Origin: Micrococcales bacterium 31B
GTDB lineage: Bacteria; Actinomycetota; Actinomycetes; Actinomycetales; Dermabacteraceae
NCBI GenBank assembly: GCA_022803075.1
Contig: JAFFTF010000002.1
Location: forward strand, 350,090-414,089
DNA: 64,000 nucleotides
Reading direction: 5' to 3'
A model generated the notes under the pieces. The model was not told the origin of the DNA and did no database searches. It was given only the letters and a program-made list of their open reading frames with translations. Shown here in pieces: positions 49,039 through 58,881 of this stretch (positions are counted from its first letter, which is position 1; the number at the start of each line of letters is the position of its first letter). The translations under genes and the position numbers were made by a program.

Positions 49039-52000
49039 GGGTCATCCCCGAGGGCGGGGAACAAACTTCGTGTCTGCTACGCCAGGCGAAAAGTACCGGG
49101 GGTCATCCCCGAGGGCGGGGAACAAACCTGTGCCTGCGAAGTGCTGCGCGTAGCGTCGCAGGGTCATCCCCGAGGGCGGGGAACAAACCTCAGTATGGCA
49201 GATAGTCCGTTGCAGAGTCCACGGGTCATCCCCGAGGGCGGGGAACAAACGACTCGGGCACCGGTCGTCCGGTTAGCGGTCTCGGGTCATCCCCGAGGGC
49301 GGGGAACAAACGCATTCGCGCGCCATCTTCAACGGCCAGGGCGAGGGTCATCCCCGAGGGCGGGGAACAAACCGCCTCTCGGTATCCGGTGACCCGTAGG
49401 GAGGGGGGTCATCCCCGAGGGCGGGGAACAAACGTCCAGCGAGGGCAGCGCCCTCTCCCAGGGGAGGGGTCATCCCCGAGGGCGGGGAACAAACGCCACG
49501 GGCGGAGACGAGACCCTTAACGTGGTGGGGTCATCCCCGAGGGCGGGGAACAAACTCATGGGGCCATGCAGGCCAGCGCAAGCCTCACGGGTCATCCCCG
49601 AGGGCGGGGAACAAACGTGGTCGTCCGTGGCCGCCTGTACGGCATCGAGGGGTCATCCCCGAGGGCGGGGAACAAACGGGGCGCACCAGCCACCCGAGGC
49701 CACGAGGGAGGGGTCATCCCCGAGGGCGGGGAACAAACGCTAAGTACCTCGTTGGTATGTCCGTCCCGCCGGGGTCATCCCCGAGGGCGGGGAACAAACC
49801 CCATGTGAAGGCCCAGTCAGTCATGGTGTGTCGGGTCATCCCCGAGGGCGGGGAACAAACGTCCACTCTGTTTGTGCGTAGATTTTGCGTGTGGGGTCAT
49901 CCCCGAGGGCGGGGAACAAACTCCCGAGCCGCCCTGTATCAAGCACGCTCCGACGGGTCATCCCCGAGGGCGGGGAACAAACCACCCGGGTTAATCTCAT
50001 GGTGGCACGATTACGGGGTCATCCCCGAGGGCGGGGAACAAACAGATATTTGAGGCCAGGGCCTTAATATTCCCGAGGGTCATCCCCGAGGGCGGGGAAC
50101 AAACAAGGTACTCGCCGCAAAGCGTTCCGGCTTCGCGGGGTCATCCCCGAGGGCGGGGAACAAACGGGATCGTCACGTCGATAGAGTGTGGCGGTGGCGG
50201 GTCATCCCCGAGGGCGGGGAACAAACGCGATCTTGTCGTGACCGGGCCAGGTGGCGTGCGGGTCATCCCCGAGGGCGGGGAACAAACCCGGAATTGAAAT
50301 CGGGCAAAACGTGCAAGCCGGGGTCATCCCCGAGGGCGGGGAACAAACTCGGCAACGTCAACTACGGGTTGCTCACCGAAGGGGTCATCCCCGAGGGCGG
50401 GGAACAAACATCGGCGCGGGCGATGATGACCTGGTGCGTCAGGGGTCATCCCCGAGGGCGGGGAACAAACACCGAACAACACCTACAAGCCGCGAAAGAA
50501 GACGGGTCATCCCCGAGGGCGGGGAACAAACCGTAGGCGACGGTTGCCCCGTGCAACTTCCCCAGGGTCATCCCCGAGGGCGGGGAACAAACACCGTTAT
50601 AATTTTGTTATGGCCGATTACCCTCGGGTCATCCCCGAGGGCGGGGAACAAACCCGTGAGTCACAGAACATCACACAGAAATTGTGGGGTCATCCCCGAG
50701 GGCGGGGAACAAACTTCGAGTTTGCTGGTGAGGCCGTTAGCGGCGGCGGGGTCATCCCCGAGGGCGGGGAACAAACCACGACGTTGCGGGGTACGTCTTT
50801 GCGGACAGCGGGTCATCCCCGAGGGCGGGGAACAAACCATTGTCCGCTGGTGTGGAAATGGCAACGGGTCGGGTCATCCCCGAGGGCGGGGAACAAACGA
50901 GGTGCCCATATTTCGCACCTTACTCAGCACGGGGTCATCCCCGAGGGCGGGGAACAAACGATGGTCTCGTGCGTGTGTGTCATTCTGTGGCCGGGTCATC
51001 CCCGAGGGCGGGGAACAAGCTTGGTTTGCGCGCTATACGCAGTAGGCGAAACCGGGTCATCCCCGAGGGCGGGGAACAAACAAGATTACGGTAATGTTAC
51101 GCCGCAATCCCTTGGGGTCATCCCCGAGGGCGGGGAACAAACTCCATGCCGAGGCTGACCCATTTGACGCCGGAAGGGTCATCCCCGAGGGCGGGGAACA
51201 AACGAGAAGTGAGCACGCCTGACCTCGAAGCCGTAAGGGTCATCCCCGAGGGCGGGGAACAAACCTCATCGCCTAGCCGAGCGACCTCCCGCTGCAGGGG
51301 TCATCCCCGAGGGCGGGGAACAAACTTAGCCCGGGTGCAGAGTATCCAACAACGAATAGGGTCATCCCCGAGGGCGGGGAACAAACTCGAAGGCTGGTAA
51401 CCAAATGATTAATATTTGGGGGTCATCCCCGAGGGCGGGGAACAAACCGGCCAGACTCCATTACGGCGCTCGATGACCTGGGGTCATCCCCGAGGGCGGG
51501 GAACAAACGTAAAACTGTGCGGCTGAACTGTGAATCTCGTGAGGGTCATCCCCGAGGGCGGGGAACAAACGACGGTGAGGCGCGTGGCTGGTGCGACGAG
51601 TGCGGGTCATCCCCGAGGGCGGGGAACAAACGAAGCGTTAGTGTCGTTGGGGCGGCCGGCTTCAGGGTCATCCCCGAGGGCGGGGAACAAACAACATATC
51701 ACGCTTATCTGAATTGCCACGCTGAGGGTCATCCCCGAGGGCGGGGAACAAACTAATAATTAGGGTGTGTGGCTACGGTTGCATAGGGGTCATCCCCGAG
51801 GGCGGGGAACAAACCTCTAGCACCTGCCGGCATCGGTTTGTGTCGCCGGGTCATCCCCGAGGGCGGGGAACAAACTGTGATTTCGAGTTCTTCGATCAGG
51901 TTGTGCAGGGGTCATCCCCGAGGGCGGGGAACAAACTCGATGGGGATGATCGGATCGTTCGAACCAGCCGGGTCATCCCCGAGGGCGGGGAACAAACGAG

Positions 52001-52546
52001 TGGACCTGCGAGGGCAACACTCTGCGTATGGGGTCATCCCCGAGGGCGGGGAACAAACGATGGAGCGGCAAATCTCCCTGTTCCTCGACAAGGGTCATCC
52101 CCGAGGGCGGGGAACAAACGCCGTGTTTCTCCTTTGCGCGATCAAAGGCGCGGGGTCATCCCCGAGGGCGGGGAACAAACGTTGACGGGTCGGCGGCGAA
52201 GGTCAATCAGGTGGGGTCATCCCCGAGGGCGGGGAACAAACTTGTGCATGGTTTCCACTACTTCCAAGGTGGTGGGGTCATCCCCGAGGGCGGGGAACAA
52301 ACGCGGTCCCAGACTTCGTTGAATCGATCATTGCCGGGTCATCCCCGAGGGCGGGGAACAAACGTGTGCGGTGCGACACCGGTCTCAAAATCGGCGGGGT
52401 CATCCCCGAGGGCGGGGAACAAACCCTCGTGCGGTGTCTGCCAAGCCGTTCCGCCACGGGTCATCCCCGAGGGCGGGGAACAAACGGTGTCGCGAATATT
52501 GACAACATTTTGAACGGGGGGTCATCCCCGAGGGCGGGGAACAAAC
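49039..52546 (-). CRISPR. Type I-E CRISPR array, 58 repeats and 57 spacers
   Basis: I counted 58 copies of a 28-bp repeat (plus strand starts GGGTCATCCCCGAGGGCGGG), spaced 61 bp apart and 62 bp at three places (starting 49161, 50687, 51481). Spacers are 33-34 nt and all look different. Read on the minus strand the repeat starts GTTTGTTCCCCG, has a CCCCG-CCCT-CGGGG stem and ends ATGACCC, the type I-E form in which Cas6e leaves an 8-nt 5' handle. The array runs away from cas2, so transcription is minus and new spacers enter at 52546. All repeats seen are identical except that at 50993, which ends AACAAGC. Confidence 0.99.
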
Positions 52547-52612
52547 ACTTGCTGACCAGGCAAAATAACTTCATTGCCATTCATTTTAGCTTAACTTGGC
52601 CCGCCAGCCACA
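52547..52612 (-). promoter_or_regulatory. CRISPR leader
   Basis: 66 bp between the cas2 stop and the first repeat, clearly AT-rich in this genome (minus strand includes GCTAAAATGAATGGCAATGA and TTATTTTG). Its position matches the leader that drives array transcription and spacer insertion. A TAAAAT -10-like box is visible; the rest of the promoter would extend into cas2. Confidence 0.75.
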
Positions 52613-52966
52613 TCAACCTGAGAACTTGCGCGCCTGTCGATACCTCCGAGCGTTCGAGACCGAGTGGCTTGGCCTACGCAGCGGCGCGGCCGACGGTCCC
52701 GGCCGTAACATCAGCGTCAACCCGTCAAGATCGACGGGGGTCCAGTCGTGTCCAGCCACGATGAAGTCGTAACCTTGTTCGCTGCGACTTGAGTAGACCA
52801 TCATGGCGCGGCCTCGTCCTAGCATCTCTAGCACCGTGGACCAGAGATTCTCTCGAACGCGCTTGGGCACGCGGCCCACGTAAACTCCCGCGGCGATTTC
52901 GGTCAACCACCTCGTCGCGTGCCCGCGCAATCCGTCTGGTGCTTTGGTGAGTACAAGCACTATCAC
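52613..52966 (-). CDS. cas2: CRISPR adaptation endonuclease Cas2 (type I-E)
   Basis: 117 aa with the I-E-specific Cas2 pattern: MIVLVLTKAPDGLRGHATRW, EIAAGVYVGRVPKRVRENLW and a C-terminal tail that packs on Cas1. With Cas1 it captures and integrates new spacers. Its ATG overlaps the end of cas1. The last gene of the operon, directly beside the leader. Confidence 0.96.
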   Translation of the reverse strand: MIVLVLTKAPDGLRGHATRWLTEIAAGVYVGRVPKRVRENLWSTVLEMLGRGRAMMVYSSRSEQGYDFIVAGHDWTPVDLDGLTLMLRPGPSAAPLRRPSHSVSNARRYRQARKFSG

Positions 52967-53916
52967 CAGTCAGCCTCTCCGTTCGCGTAGTTCGTGCCGC
53001 CGGCCGCCAACCGATCAGCGCCGTCCCAGAGGTACAACACGTCCGCATTATATGACTCGTCAACCTCGACATCACCAACCAGTAATTGTTTAATGTCGGC
53101 TACACATCGCCCAATGAGTCCGCCCTTGTGTATCTGATCTCTTACGCCGATTCGTGCGCGGCGACCAATGGGTGCAGCGGCATCCGTCTCTGCCGCCAAG
53201 CGAAACGCCAGCGGGATAGTCACCTCGGCCTTATAGAGATCCGCAATGTCATATACGAAAGAACGGTAATGCCCCGTGTGCACAAATCCCAAGCCTGGAG
53301 CGCACCCCAACGCGACAATCGCCGCGTGCACGACACCATAAAGAGCAGAGTTGGCGGCCGAGAGTGCCTGATTTACGGGTGAACCACTGTCGAATGCCTC
53401 TGCGTCGTAATCTCTGCCCGACCACTCGACTCCAGTGAGCCGGGCCTGCTCACGGTAAATTCTCCGGACGCGCGCTCCCTCCTTTCCGCGCAACTGCTGC
53501 ATGGAAAGAGTCGAGGTTTCTTCACCGGGAAATCGCATTTCATACATTGCCCTCGCCACCGCGAGGCGATCTCGCTGATTCGAGACACGAGCCGCCTGGC
53601 ACTCCAAAAGGCGCGTGGATCGAGCAAGTGAACTGCCGTGAGCGTAGTAACGCACGCCCTCCTCCCCAACCCAAATTGCCGTGGCACCGCTCTCGGCGAT
53701 GATCGTCATGGCCTGGTGGGTGACCGTGGTGCCTGGACCCAGCAAGATCGCACCGAGATTGGCAACAGGGACATGAATGGTGCCGCGTTCGTCGGTGACC
53801 GTCAGAGCGTTGGAGTCACGCGAAATACGGCTGCGCTCCACATACACAAAGCTCAAGCGATCACCCGCCCGCACCAAATCACGAGGTGCGGGCGGGCGAG
53901 CCCCAGGAATTGTCAT
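52963..53916 (-). CDS. cas1: CRISPR adaptation integrase Cas1 (type I-E)
   Basis: 317 aa. The N-terminal beta domain (DRLSFVYVERSRISRDSNAL) is followed by the helical catalytic domain with the metal ligands expected in QQLRGKEGARVRRIY (Glu), GLGFVHTGHYRSFVYDIADLYK (His and Asp). ATG 53916 overlaps the cas6e stop (ATGA), so the longer frame to 53958 is not used. Intact, so the system should be able to adapt. Confidence 0.97.
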   Translation of the reverse strand: MTIPGARPPAPRDLVRAGDRLSFVYVERSRISRDSNALTVTDERGTIHVPVANLGAILLGPGTTVTHQAMTIIAESGATAIWVGEEGVRYYAHGSSLARSTRLLECQAARVSNQRDRLAVARAMYEMRFPGEETSTLSMQQLRGKEGARVRRIYREQARLTGVEWSGRDYDAEAFDSGSPVNQALSAANSALYGVVHAAIVALGCAPGLGFVHTGHYRSFVYDIADLYKAEVTIPLAFRLAAETDAAAPIGRRARIGVRDQIHKGGLIGRCVADIKQLLVGDVEVDESYNADVLYLWDGADRLAAGGTNYANGEADW

Positions 53917-54626
53917 GCGGAGTCCGAGTTGATCTGAGCAAGTGTCACGAGCCCACATCCGTAGGCCCGTTCACGGCCAATTCCTCCGACGAGGGTGCGA
54001 CGCGCCAACTCCGGTTGATCGATACGAACTACTCCCTCAAAGGAAGCCTTCACAATCGTCACCTTTTGCCCCTTCGCGTCTGTGTTTCGCGTGAATGACT
54101 GCCGCTCAGCACCCATGTGCTTGATAATCGGCATGTCTGGAAAGTCCGGTGAATTCAACACACTCATTCCATTCTTACTGAGCAGATGAATCAACCATTC
54201 CTGCTGATGATGCACAGTGAGCAAGGGAACCCGGGCCTTGTGTTCCGGGCGTCCACCCTTTTGAGATCTGTCTTCGATAACCTGGCGCACTGGGTTAACC
54301 GTGGTGCGAAAGGCCCAAGGTTGACCGGGCTCAAGATTGTCTAACAGCGGGGCATAAGACTTGGTCAGCCATTCGCGCTTGGTCGGCCAACCAACCTGCT
54401 CACAGATATGCGTGAAGTCGGGCGCGTGCGGGCTAACGACATACAGCAGCGGGGTCGATGCCCCTCTACGCGTGTCGAGTCGCCAAAGAATACGTCCCTC
54501 ACCCGCGTAATCGTGTTCCGAGTTCGTGAACGAGGCCATGACGGCGGCGTGAATCACCTGCGATGACGAAAGAAATCGCCTCGACTCACGACGCGCCGGA
54601 TTGAGTTCAATGCGTGATAAATACAT
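53913..54626 (-). CDS. cas6e: crRNA-processing endoribonuclease Cas6e
   Basis: 237 aa. Cas6e/CasE landmarks: N-terminal MYLSRIELNPARRESRRFL, the catalytic-region His in SSQVIHAAVM (about residue 26), and the C-terminal Gly-rich loop LVGGIGRERAYGCGLVTLA. It cuts the repeat RNA at the base of the CCCCG stem and remains bound. The same stem is kept in both degenerate repeats at 62097-62185. Confidence 0.96.
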   Translation of the reverse strand: MYLSRIELNPARRESRRFLSSSQVIHAAVMASFTNSEHDYAGEGRILWRLDTRRGASTPLLYVVSPHAPDFTHICEQVGWPTKREWLTKSYAPLLDNLEPGQPWAFRTTVNPVRQVIEDRSQKGGRPEHKARVPLLTVHHQQEWLIHLLSKNGMSVLNSPDFPDMPIIKHMGAERQSFTRNTDAKGQKVTIVKASFEGVVRIDQPELARRTLVGGIGRERAYGCGLVTLAQINSDSA

Positions 54627-54638
54627 TGCGACCTCCTT

Positions 54639-55388
54639 CTAAAGCGATGACATGGGATCGTGACCGCCGTTTGGCCCGCCCGCGGTGGACTCGTGAGAAT
54701 CAGATACCTGCGGCTGCACGAGGGCGTCATTAGTGACCTCCACGTACTCTTCAGCCACGGCACGCGCCCGATACCGCCGGTGCTCCATGTTGAATGACAA
54801 CGGAAAGTCATCAAGCACCCGCGTTGGGCCATGAATGCCGAGGACATCAGCATCTGCCTGAACGCGCAGTTCAACGTGTGGCCGAGCGCGGTAACGCCAA
54901 AGGTTCTTATGCCAAGTGCTGGCCCGCCACGGCTCGCTGCGCGCCGCCTCCATTGCGCCACCTTGCTGTGCCCGTAAAAGCACGGGAGCGGACGGTGCGA
55001 ATGCGCGGCGGCCAAGATACAACGGGAACGTCGGTCGTATGAGCGCCTCAGAGAGGCCTTCAATCAGTTCGTCGTTCTCGCTTTCGACATAAGCGGTGAA
55101 CCGCGCATCGGCAAGGTAAAAGCGGTCGGTCAAAGGCATCGACTTTCCGTCGCGATTGATTGCGGTTTGAAAGTCCCTCTCTAAACGGCCTCTCTGCTCT
55201 TCCCTCACCGCGAGACGAATGCCCGTGAGTTCCTCGATGGGGTCACTTCGACGCATGCCCTTGGCGGCAGCGAGTAGTCCGATAATGCCCGACTTCGTAG
55301 GCATCTCCTCTGTCTCCCGTCGCGTAAATCGACTGCGGGAACCCCATGACTGCATGGGTCCCGCTAGCAGCAGTATGAGCGTTTTCAT
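54639..55388 (-). CDS. cas5e: Cascade subunit Cas5e
   Basis: 249 aa. The N terminus MKTLILLLAGPMQSWGSRSRF and the following PTKSGIIGLLAAAKGM are the defining Cas5e (CasD) motifs. It caps the 5' handle of the crRNA in Cascade. It lies 3 bp downstream of cas7e and 12 bp before cas6e. Confidence 0.96.
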   Translation of the reverse strand: MKTLILLLAGPMQSWGSRSRFTRRETEEMPTKSGIIGLLAAAKGMRRSDPIEELTGIRLAVREEQRGRLERDFQTAINRDGKSMPLTDRFYLADARFTAYVESENDELIEGLSEALIRPTFPLYLGRRAFAPSAPVLLRAQQGGAMEAARSEPWRASTWHKNLWRYRARPHVELRVQADADVLGIHGPTRVLDDFPLSFNMEHRRYRARAVAEEYVEVTNDALVQPQVSDSHESTAGGPNGGHDPMSSL

Positions 55389-55391
55389 GAA

Positions 55392-56513
55392 CTAGTTTCC
55401 GTTCACAACCGCTGCGGCGACCGTCGAACCCAGGTCTTTCAAGGTGACAACTTCACCCAACGCCGTGAAGTCCTCGCCGACGTCGACAGTCCGTGCAACG
55501 AAATTCTTGACTGCGGGCACCCCATAAAGTTGGGTGATGCCGTTGGCCTCCTTGACGAGTGCCGCAAGCGCTGGCTTCATATAGCCATGGCCGCGGCTGA
55601 CCACGGCGTCCTCGAATGCGTTGACGTAGTTGATGGGCTGATCGTCACGCAGAGAAACCAGCACCGCTGCGGGGAGAGTACGATTGCCGAACGTATTTTG
55701 CTTTCCCGTGGGCATGCTTTGAGTGAATGCCGCGATGAACGCATCGATACACTCAGACACAGCCGTCTCATCACCCAGGTTTGCTTTCAGTGCGTCGACG
55801 TTAATTGTCGCGTAGCGATACAGTGTGCTCGACGCGTACTCCACGACACCGATCATGTCAGCGCCCGCATTGTTTTCTTTTTCGCGGTCGTCTACTGCGG
55901 TGTAATAGTCACCCTCGGCCTGCACCTCATGCACACTCAGCGCATGCGCCACCTGGCAAGCTGCGTCGACGTTGATATCTGGCGAGTCGGCGACCATGCG
56001 TCCAAAGAGTGCGATGTCAAAGGAATGACCCAGATTCATGACACTCTTGATTTTTCGCGCCTTCAGTTCTGCGGTCACGTCGGACGCTCCGGCGGCCGCG
56101 ATCGCTGCATCGGCGAGTTTCTCTATTTGCAGAGCAGAGAGAAAGAACAGAGCCCCGGACTTAGCCATAGTCTGATCGCTCTCGCCACCTTTGGGCTTCT
56201 TCTTGTCCACCTTCACCCCCATGGCCGCGAAGGCAGACTCGGCCAGTCGCTCCGCACTATCGCTGAGATCTGGATTTTTGGCCTGAATGGCGTGCGCGAC
56301 CGCCTCTACGACGTGGAGGGTGCGGTGACCTACACGCGAGGCGTCAAGGTGGGTTTTGAAGTGATCTCGTGTCGCTTTCTTCCAGGACTGGCTGGACACT
56401 CGGTGACGCAACTTTCCGCCAAAGATTGCGGACTTTGGGGCGCCGGTGTCGTCGCGATTGATGTTGCTTGGGGGCACCGATTGCAGGGCGTGGATGTCGA
56501 TGTAAAGGGTCAT
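55392..56513 (-). CDS. cas7e: Cascade backbone subunit Cas7e
   Basis: 373 aa. Starts MTLYIDIHALQSVPPSNINRDDTG and GKLRHRVSSQSWKKATRDHF (key words SSQSWKKA), then ALSVHEVQAEGDYYTAVDD, matching CasC/Cse4. Six copies coat the crRNA spacer in the complex. Because the Cas7 thumb flips out every sixth base, mismatches at those positions are tolerated, which matters for the pseudo-spacer match at the cas promoter. Confidence 0.96.
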   Translation of the reverse strand: MTLYIDIHALQSVPPSNINRDDTGAPKSAIFGGKLRHRVSSQSWKKATRDHFKTHLDASRVGHRTLHVVEAVAHAIQAKNPDLSDSAERLAESAFAAMGVKVDKKKPKGGESDQTMAKSGALFFLSALQIEKLADAAIAAAGASDVTAELKARKIKSVMNLGHSFDIALFGRMVADSPDINVDAACQVAHALSVHEVQAEGDYYTAVDDREKENNAGADMIGVVEYASSTLYRYATINVDALKANLGDETAVSECIDAFIAAFTQSMPTGKQNTFGNRTLPAAVLVSLRDDQPINYVNAFEDAVVSRGHGYMKPALAALVKEANGITQLYGVPAVKNFVARTVDVGEDFTALGEVVTLKDLGSTVAAAVVNGN

Positions 56514-56527
56514 GATGCTCTCCTTAA

Positions 56528-57166
56528 TTAGTTGGATTCTGACGTTCCGTCAGCGGTGGTGGACTCGGCCGATGGCGTTCGATTGAAGTCGCGCGTCCAA
56601 CGCAGTGCGACGACTTTGGCACCGTCTTCGAACTGCATCGAATAGAGGTCCTTGGTGAGTTGTCCGTAGTCGAACGCAACTTCGGCAGCGCGGAGTCGCT
56701 GAATGAGCCCACGCAGGTGTACGCCCATAATCTCCGGCGTTCGGGTGCGAGTGATGCGCTCGAATGCCTTCCATGCTGAGGTCTCATATGCAGTCTTTGA
56801 ACTATCTCCACCCCGGTCTCGGTCGGCGAGGATCCGCACGGCGGTGCCGAAGTTAAGGCCATCGACATGCATCGAACTATTGCGCGACTGCTGATGCGCT
56901 CCGTAACACGTGAGGGCCAAGTGGACCGCATACTCAGCCACGGTAGGTTCGTCACCCGCGACAGATTCTTGTGGAAAATTGGCGAGAGTCACAGACAGCG
57001 AGTCAAACGATGAACTTAGTGGCTTGCCTAGCGCGCGCCGCAGTTTAGCCAGCTCGCTTCGTGCCGTGGAAGACAATTCACCGGACGCACCCGGCGATAG
57101 AGTCTTGATGCGGTGCACCACATGATTGGCCGCTTGTTGCGCCGAGGCATAACTTGATCCGTTCAT
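56528..57166 (-). CDS. cse2: Cascade small subunit Cse2 (CasB)
   Basis: 212 aa, mainly helical. Typical Cse2 wording: LSSTARSELAKLRRALGKPL, YAVHLALTCYGAHQQSRNSSMHVDGLNFG and AVRILADRDRGGDSSKTAYETSAWKAFERI (key words QSRNSSMH). Dimer in the belly of Cascade that stabilises the R-loop. Its ATG overlaps the cas8e stop (ATGA). Confidence 0.94.
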   Translation of the reverse strand: MNGSSYASAQQAANHVVHRIKTLSPGASGELSSTARSELAKLRRALGKPLSSSFDSLSVTLANFPQESVAGDEPTVAEYAVHLALTCYGAHQQSRNSSMHVDGLNFGTAVRILADRDRGGDSSKTAYETSAWKAFERITRTRTPEIMGVHLRGLIQRLRAAEVAFDYGQLTKDLYSMQFEDGAKVVALRWTRDFNRTPSAESTTADGTSESN

Positions 57167-58881
57167 GCCATTGCTCCTTTCTTGGGATGATTCGGAGCCA
57201 TCTCGGGCTCGGTTATCTTTTTGACTGAAAAGTCCAAATACCGCTGAGCGATGGCGCAGTTGACGTATTCGGTATCGGAGACCTTTCGGCCGCTAATCTC
57301 TGTCGCAGTGGCCCGATATATACGGTCATCACGAAGCGTCGTCATAACGACTTTCGCTTCACCACGCCACTTTTTAAGTGCTTCTTTGGCGTGCACCGCT
57401 TGCTGCTCTGCATTACCTTGTGGGTCAAGGTCAGCTAACCAACGTCGCATTGGCGCGTCGAACGCCCGCATCGCCTCAAACAAGGCGTTGGTGCGTACAC
57501 CTTCCATGAGACTGTCTGTTTTGGCGACAGCGGCGAGCAGCAGATTTTGCTCGAATCTCGCATACGCAAATGCGAGGTCGCGGGTGTCCTGCACCGCCAC
57601 TCGCAACATGTCTCCAAAGATCACGCTCCCGCTTTCCAGCATCGAGAGCCGCAGGTCAACCTCGTCGAACTTGATTTCGGCTACTGTTGCGCTCTGGGGC
57701 CCATATTCCATTCCCACTGCGGTCACATTCAGTTGGCGGTGACGTCCAATCTCTGGCGAGACTTCACCCATCCACCGCAGCACAGCGGGAGCGAGACGCG
57801 CTTGTACATTCTTTTTCTCAACCAGCACGTGCTGTTGAGACGGAAGAATCGAAGTGATGCTTCGCCAAAACGCTTCCCCCAAGTTGTGCTCGAGTGGCAT
57901 ATAGACGTCGGCCTGATAGCGTTTAGATTGAGGCTCGGAGTACCGCCACCCTGACATTGGTTCGGCCGTGTGGCCGTTCTGGGGCGTCCGTTTGTCGCCT
58001 TGGCTCAGAATCACGCCGGTAATGCGGCCGTCGCTCGCGACGAGTCGCACCCTTCGCGAGAGCCAGGTATAAAGTGCGACCGCACCGCCGCGACATTCAC
58101 GCGAGGGTGCCTGGTCGGGTTCTGCAAGTGAAAAGTCATCTCTCAGACTCGAAACCCCCTCCCGGCTGAATCCCAGCGCGTGTTCGTCAAAGTCCTCGTC
58201 CTGCATAGGCTGAAGTTGGAGGTTTTTGGACTCGTTTCCCGTTAGTGGCACAAGATTCAAGATCAGCGTCTCGCGCAGGTTGCGCCCATTGACGAAGACT
58301 CCGCCGAGATAGCCAGACCAGGCCTGCCCGATCGGATAGCCTTTACCTCCTTTAGCTAGGGGGTCGCCGACCGCCGCCGACTTGATGCCCGAAGGGTCAA
58401 AGGCGTGACAATGCACCAGCCACCGGGCGGCCTCCGCGTAACTCAGCGAGGCCAGTGATTCGCCTGACCGGGTGAATTGAAACTGGAATCCGTTGGGAAC
58501 GTCAGCGATCAGCCGCTCTAAAGTTGCGATCTCGCCATTTGTGGAGTGCAGGTTGGCTACCTGCATAAACGGTCTCTCGAGGTCCAGCAAGTCGGTGTAC
58601 GCTGCCAATCCCTTAAGGTCTTCATCGAATTCCGCCGAATGGAAGCCATGGGTCCACAGATCCAGCCAGTGCTCCCGACCTTGAGGTCCGCGAACTGCGT
58701 AGTGCACGATGGCCAGCAAGAGCCTGAGTTCCGCAAAACTTTGAGTGGGTAGTTCCTCCGTAATGGCACGGATTTCTTCACTCCGCTGCAACGCGTCACC
58801 GATAGAGACTTCGCCAGTCGTGCCGTCCAGCCATGTGACTGTTATCCACGGCTCATGCATCAGATTGAATGAGTCATTCAC
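57163..58881 (-). CDS. cas8e: Cascade large subunit Cas8e (Cse1, CasA)
   Basis: 572 aa. N-terminal FNLMHEPWITVTWLDGTTGEVSIGDALQRS and the ELPTQSFAELRLLLAIVHYAV helix are standard Cse1. The middle has YPIGQAWSGYLGGVFVNGRNLRETLILNLVP (key words VNGRNLRETL) and the C-terminal four-helix bundle. It recognises the PAM and recruits Cas3. The ATG overlaps the cas3 stop. Confidence 0.95.
   Translation of the reverse strand: MNDSFNLMHEPWITVTWLDGTTGEVSIGDALQRSEEIRAITEELPTQSFAELRLLLAIVHYAVRGPQGREHWLDLWTHGFHSAEFDEDLKGLAAYTDLLDLERPFMQVANLHSTNGEIATLERLIADVPNGFQFQFTRSGESLASLSYAEAARWLVHCHAFDPSGIKSAAVGDPLAKGGKGYPIGQAWSGYLGGVFVNGRNLRETLILNLVPLTGNESKNLQLQPMQDEDFDEHALGFSREGVSSLRDDFSLAEPDQAPSRECRGGAVALYTWLSRRVRLVASDGRITGVILSQGDKRTPQNGHTAEPMSGWRYSEPQSKRYQADVYMPLEHNLGEAFWRSITSILPSQQHVLVEKKNVQARLAPAVLRWMGEVSPEIGRHRQLNVTAVGMEYGPQSATVAEIKFDEVDLRLSMLESGSVIFGDMLRVAVQDTRDLAFAYARFEQNLLLAAVAKTDSLMEGVRTNALFEAMRAFDAPMRRWLADLDPQGNAEQQAVHAKEALKKWRGEAKVVMTTLRDDRIYRATATEISGRKVSDTEYVNCAIAQRYLDFSVKKITEPEMAPNHPKKGAMA

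Noticed and set aside
49039-52546. Long open frames across the CRISPR array in several frames, with repeating peptides such as VIPEGGEQT and SSPRAGNK.
   Set aside because: They come from a G+C-rich repeat lacking stops and have no ribosome-binding sites; they are translations of the array.
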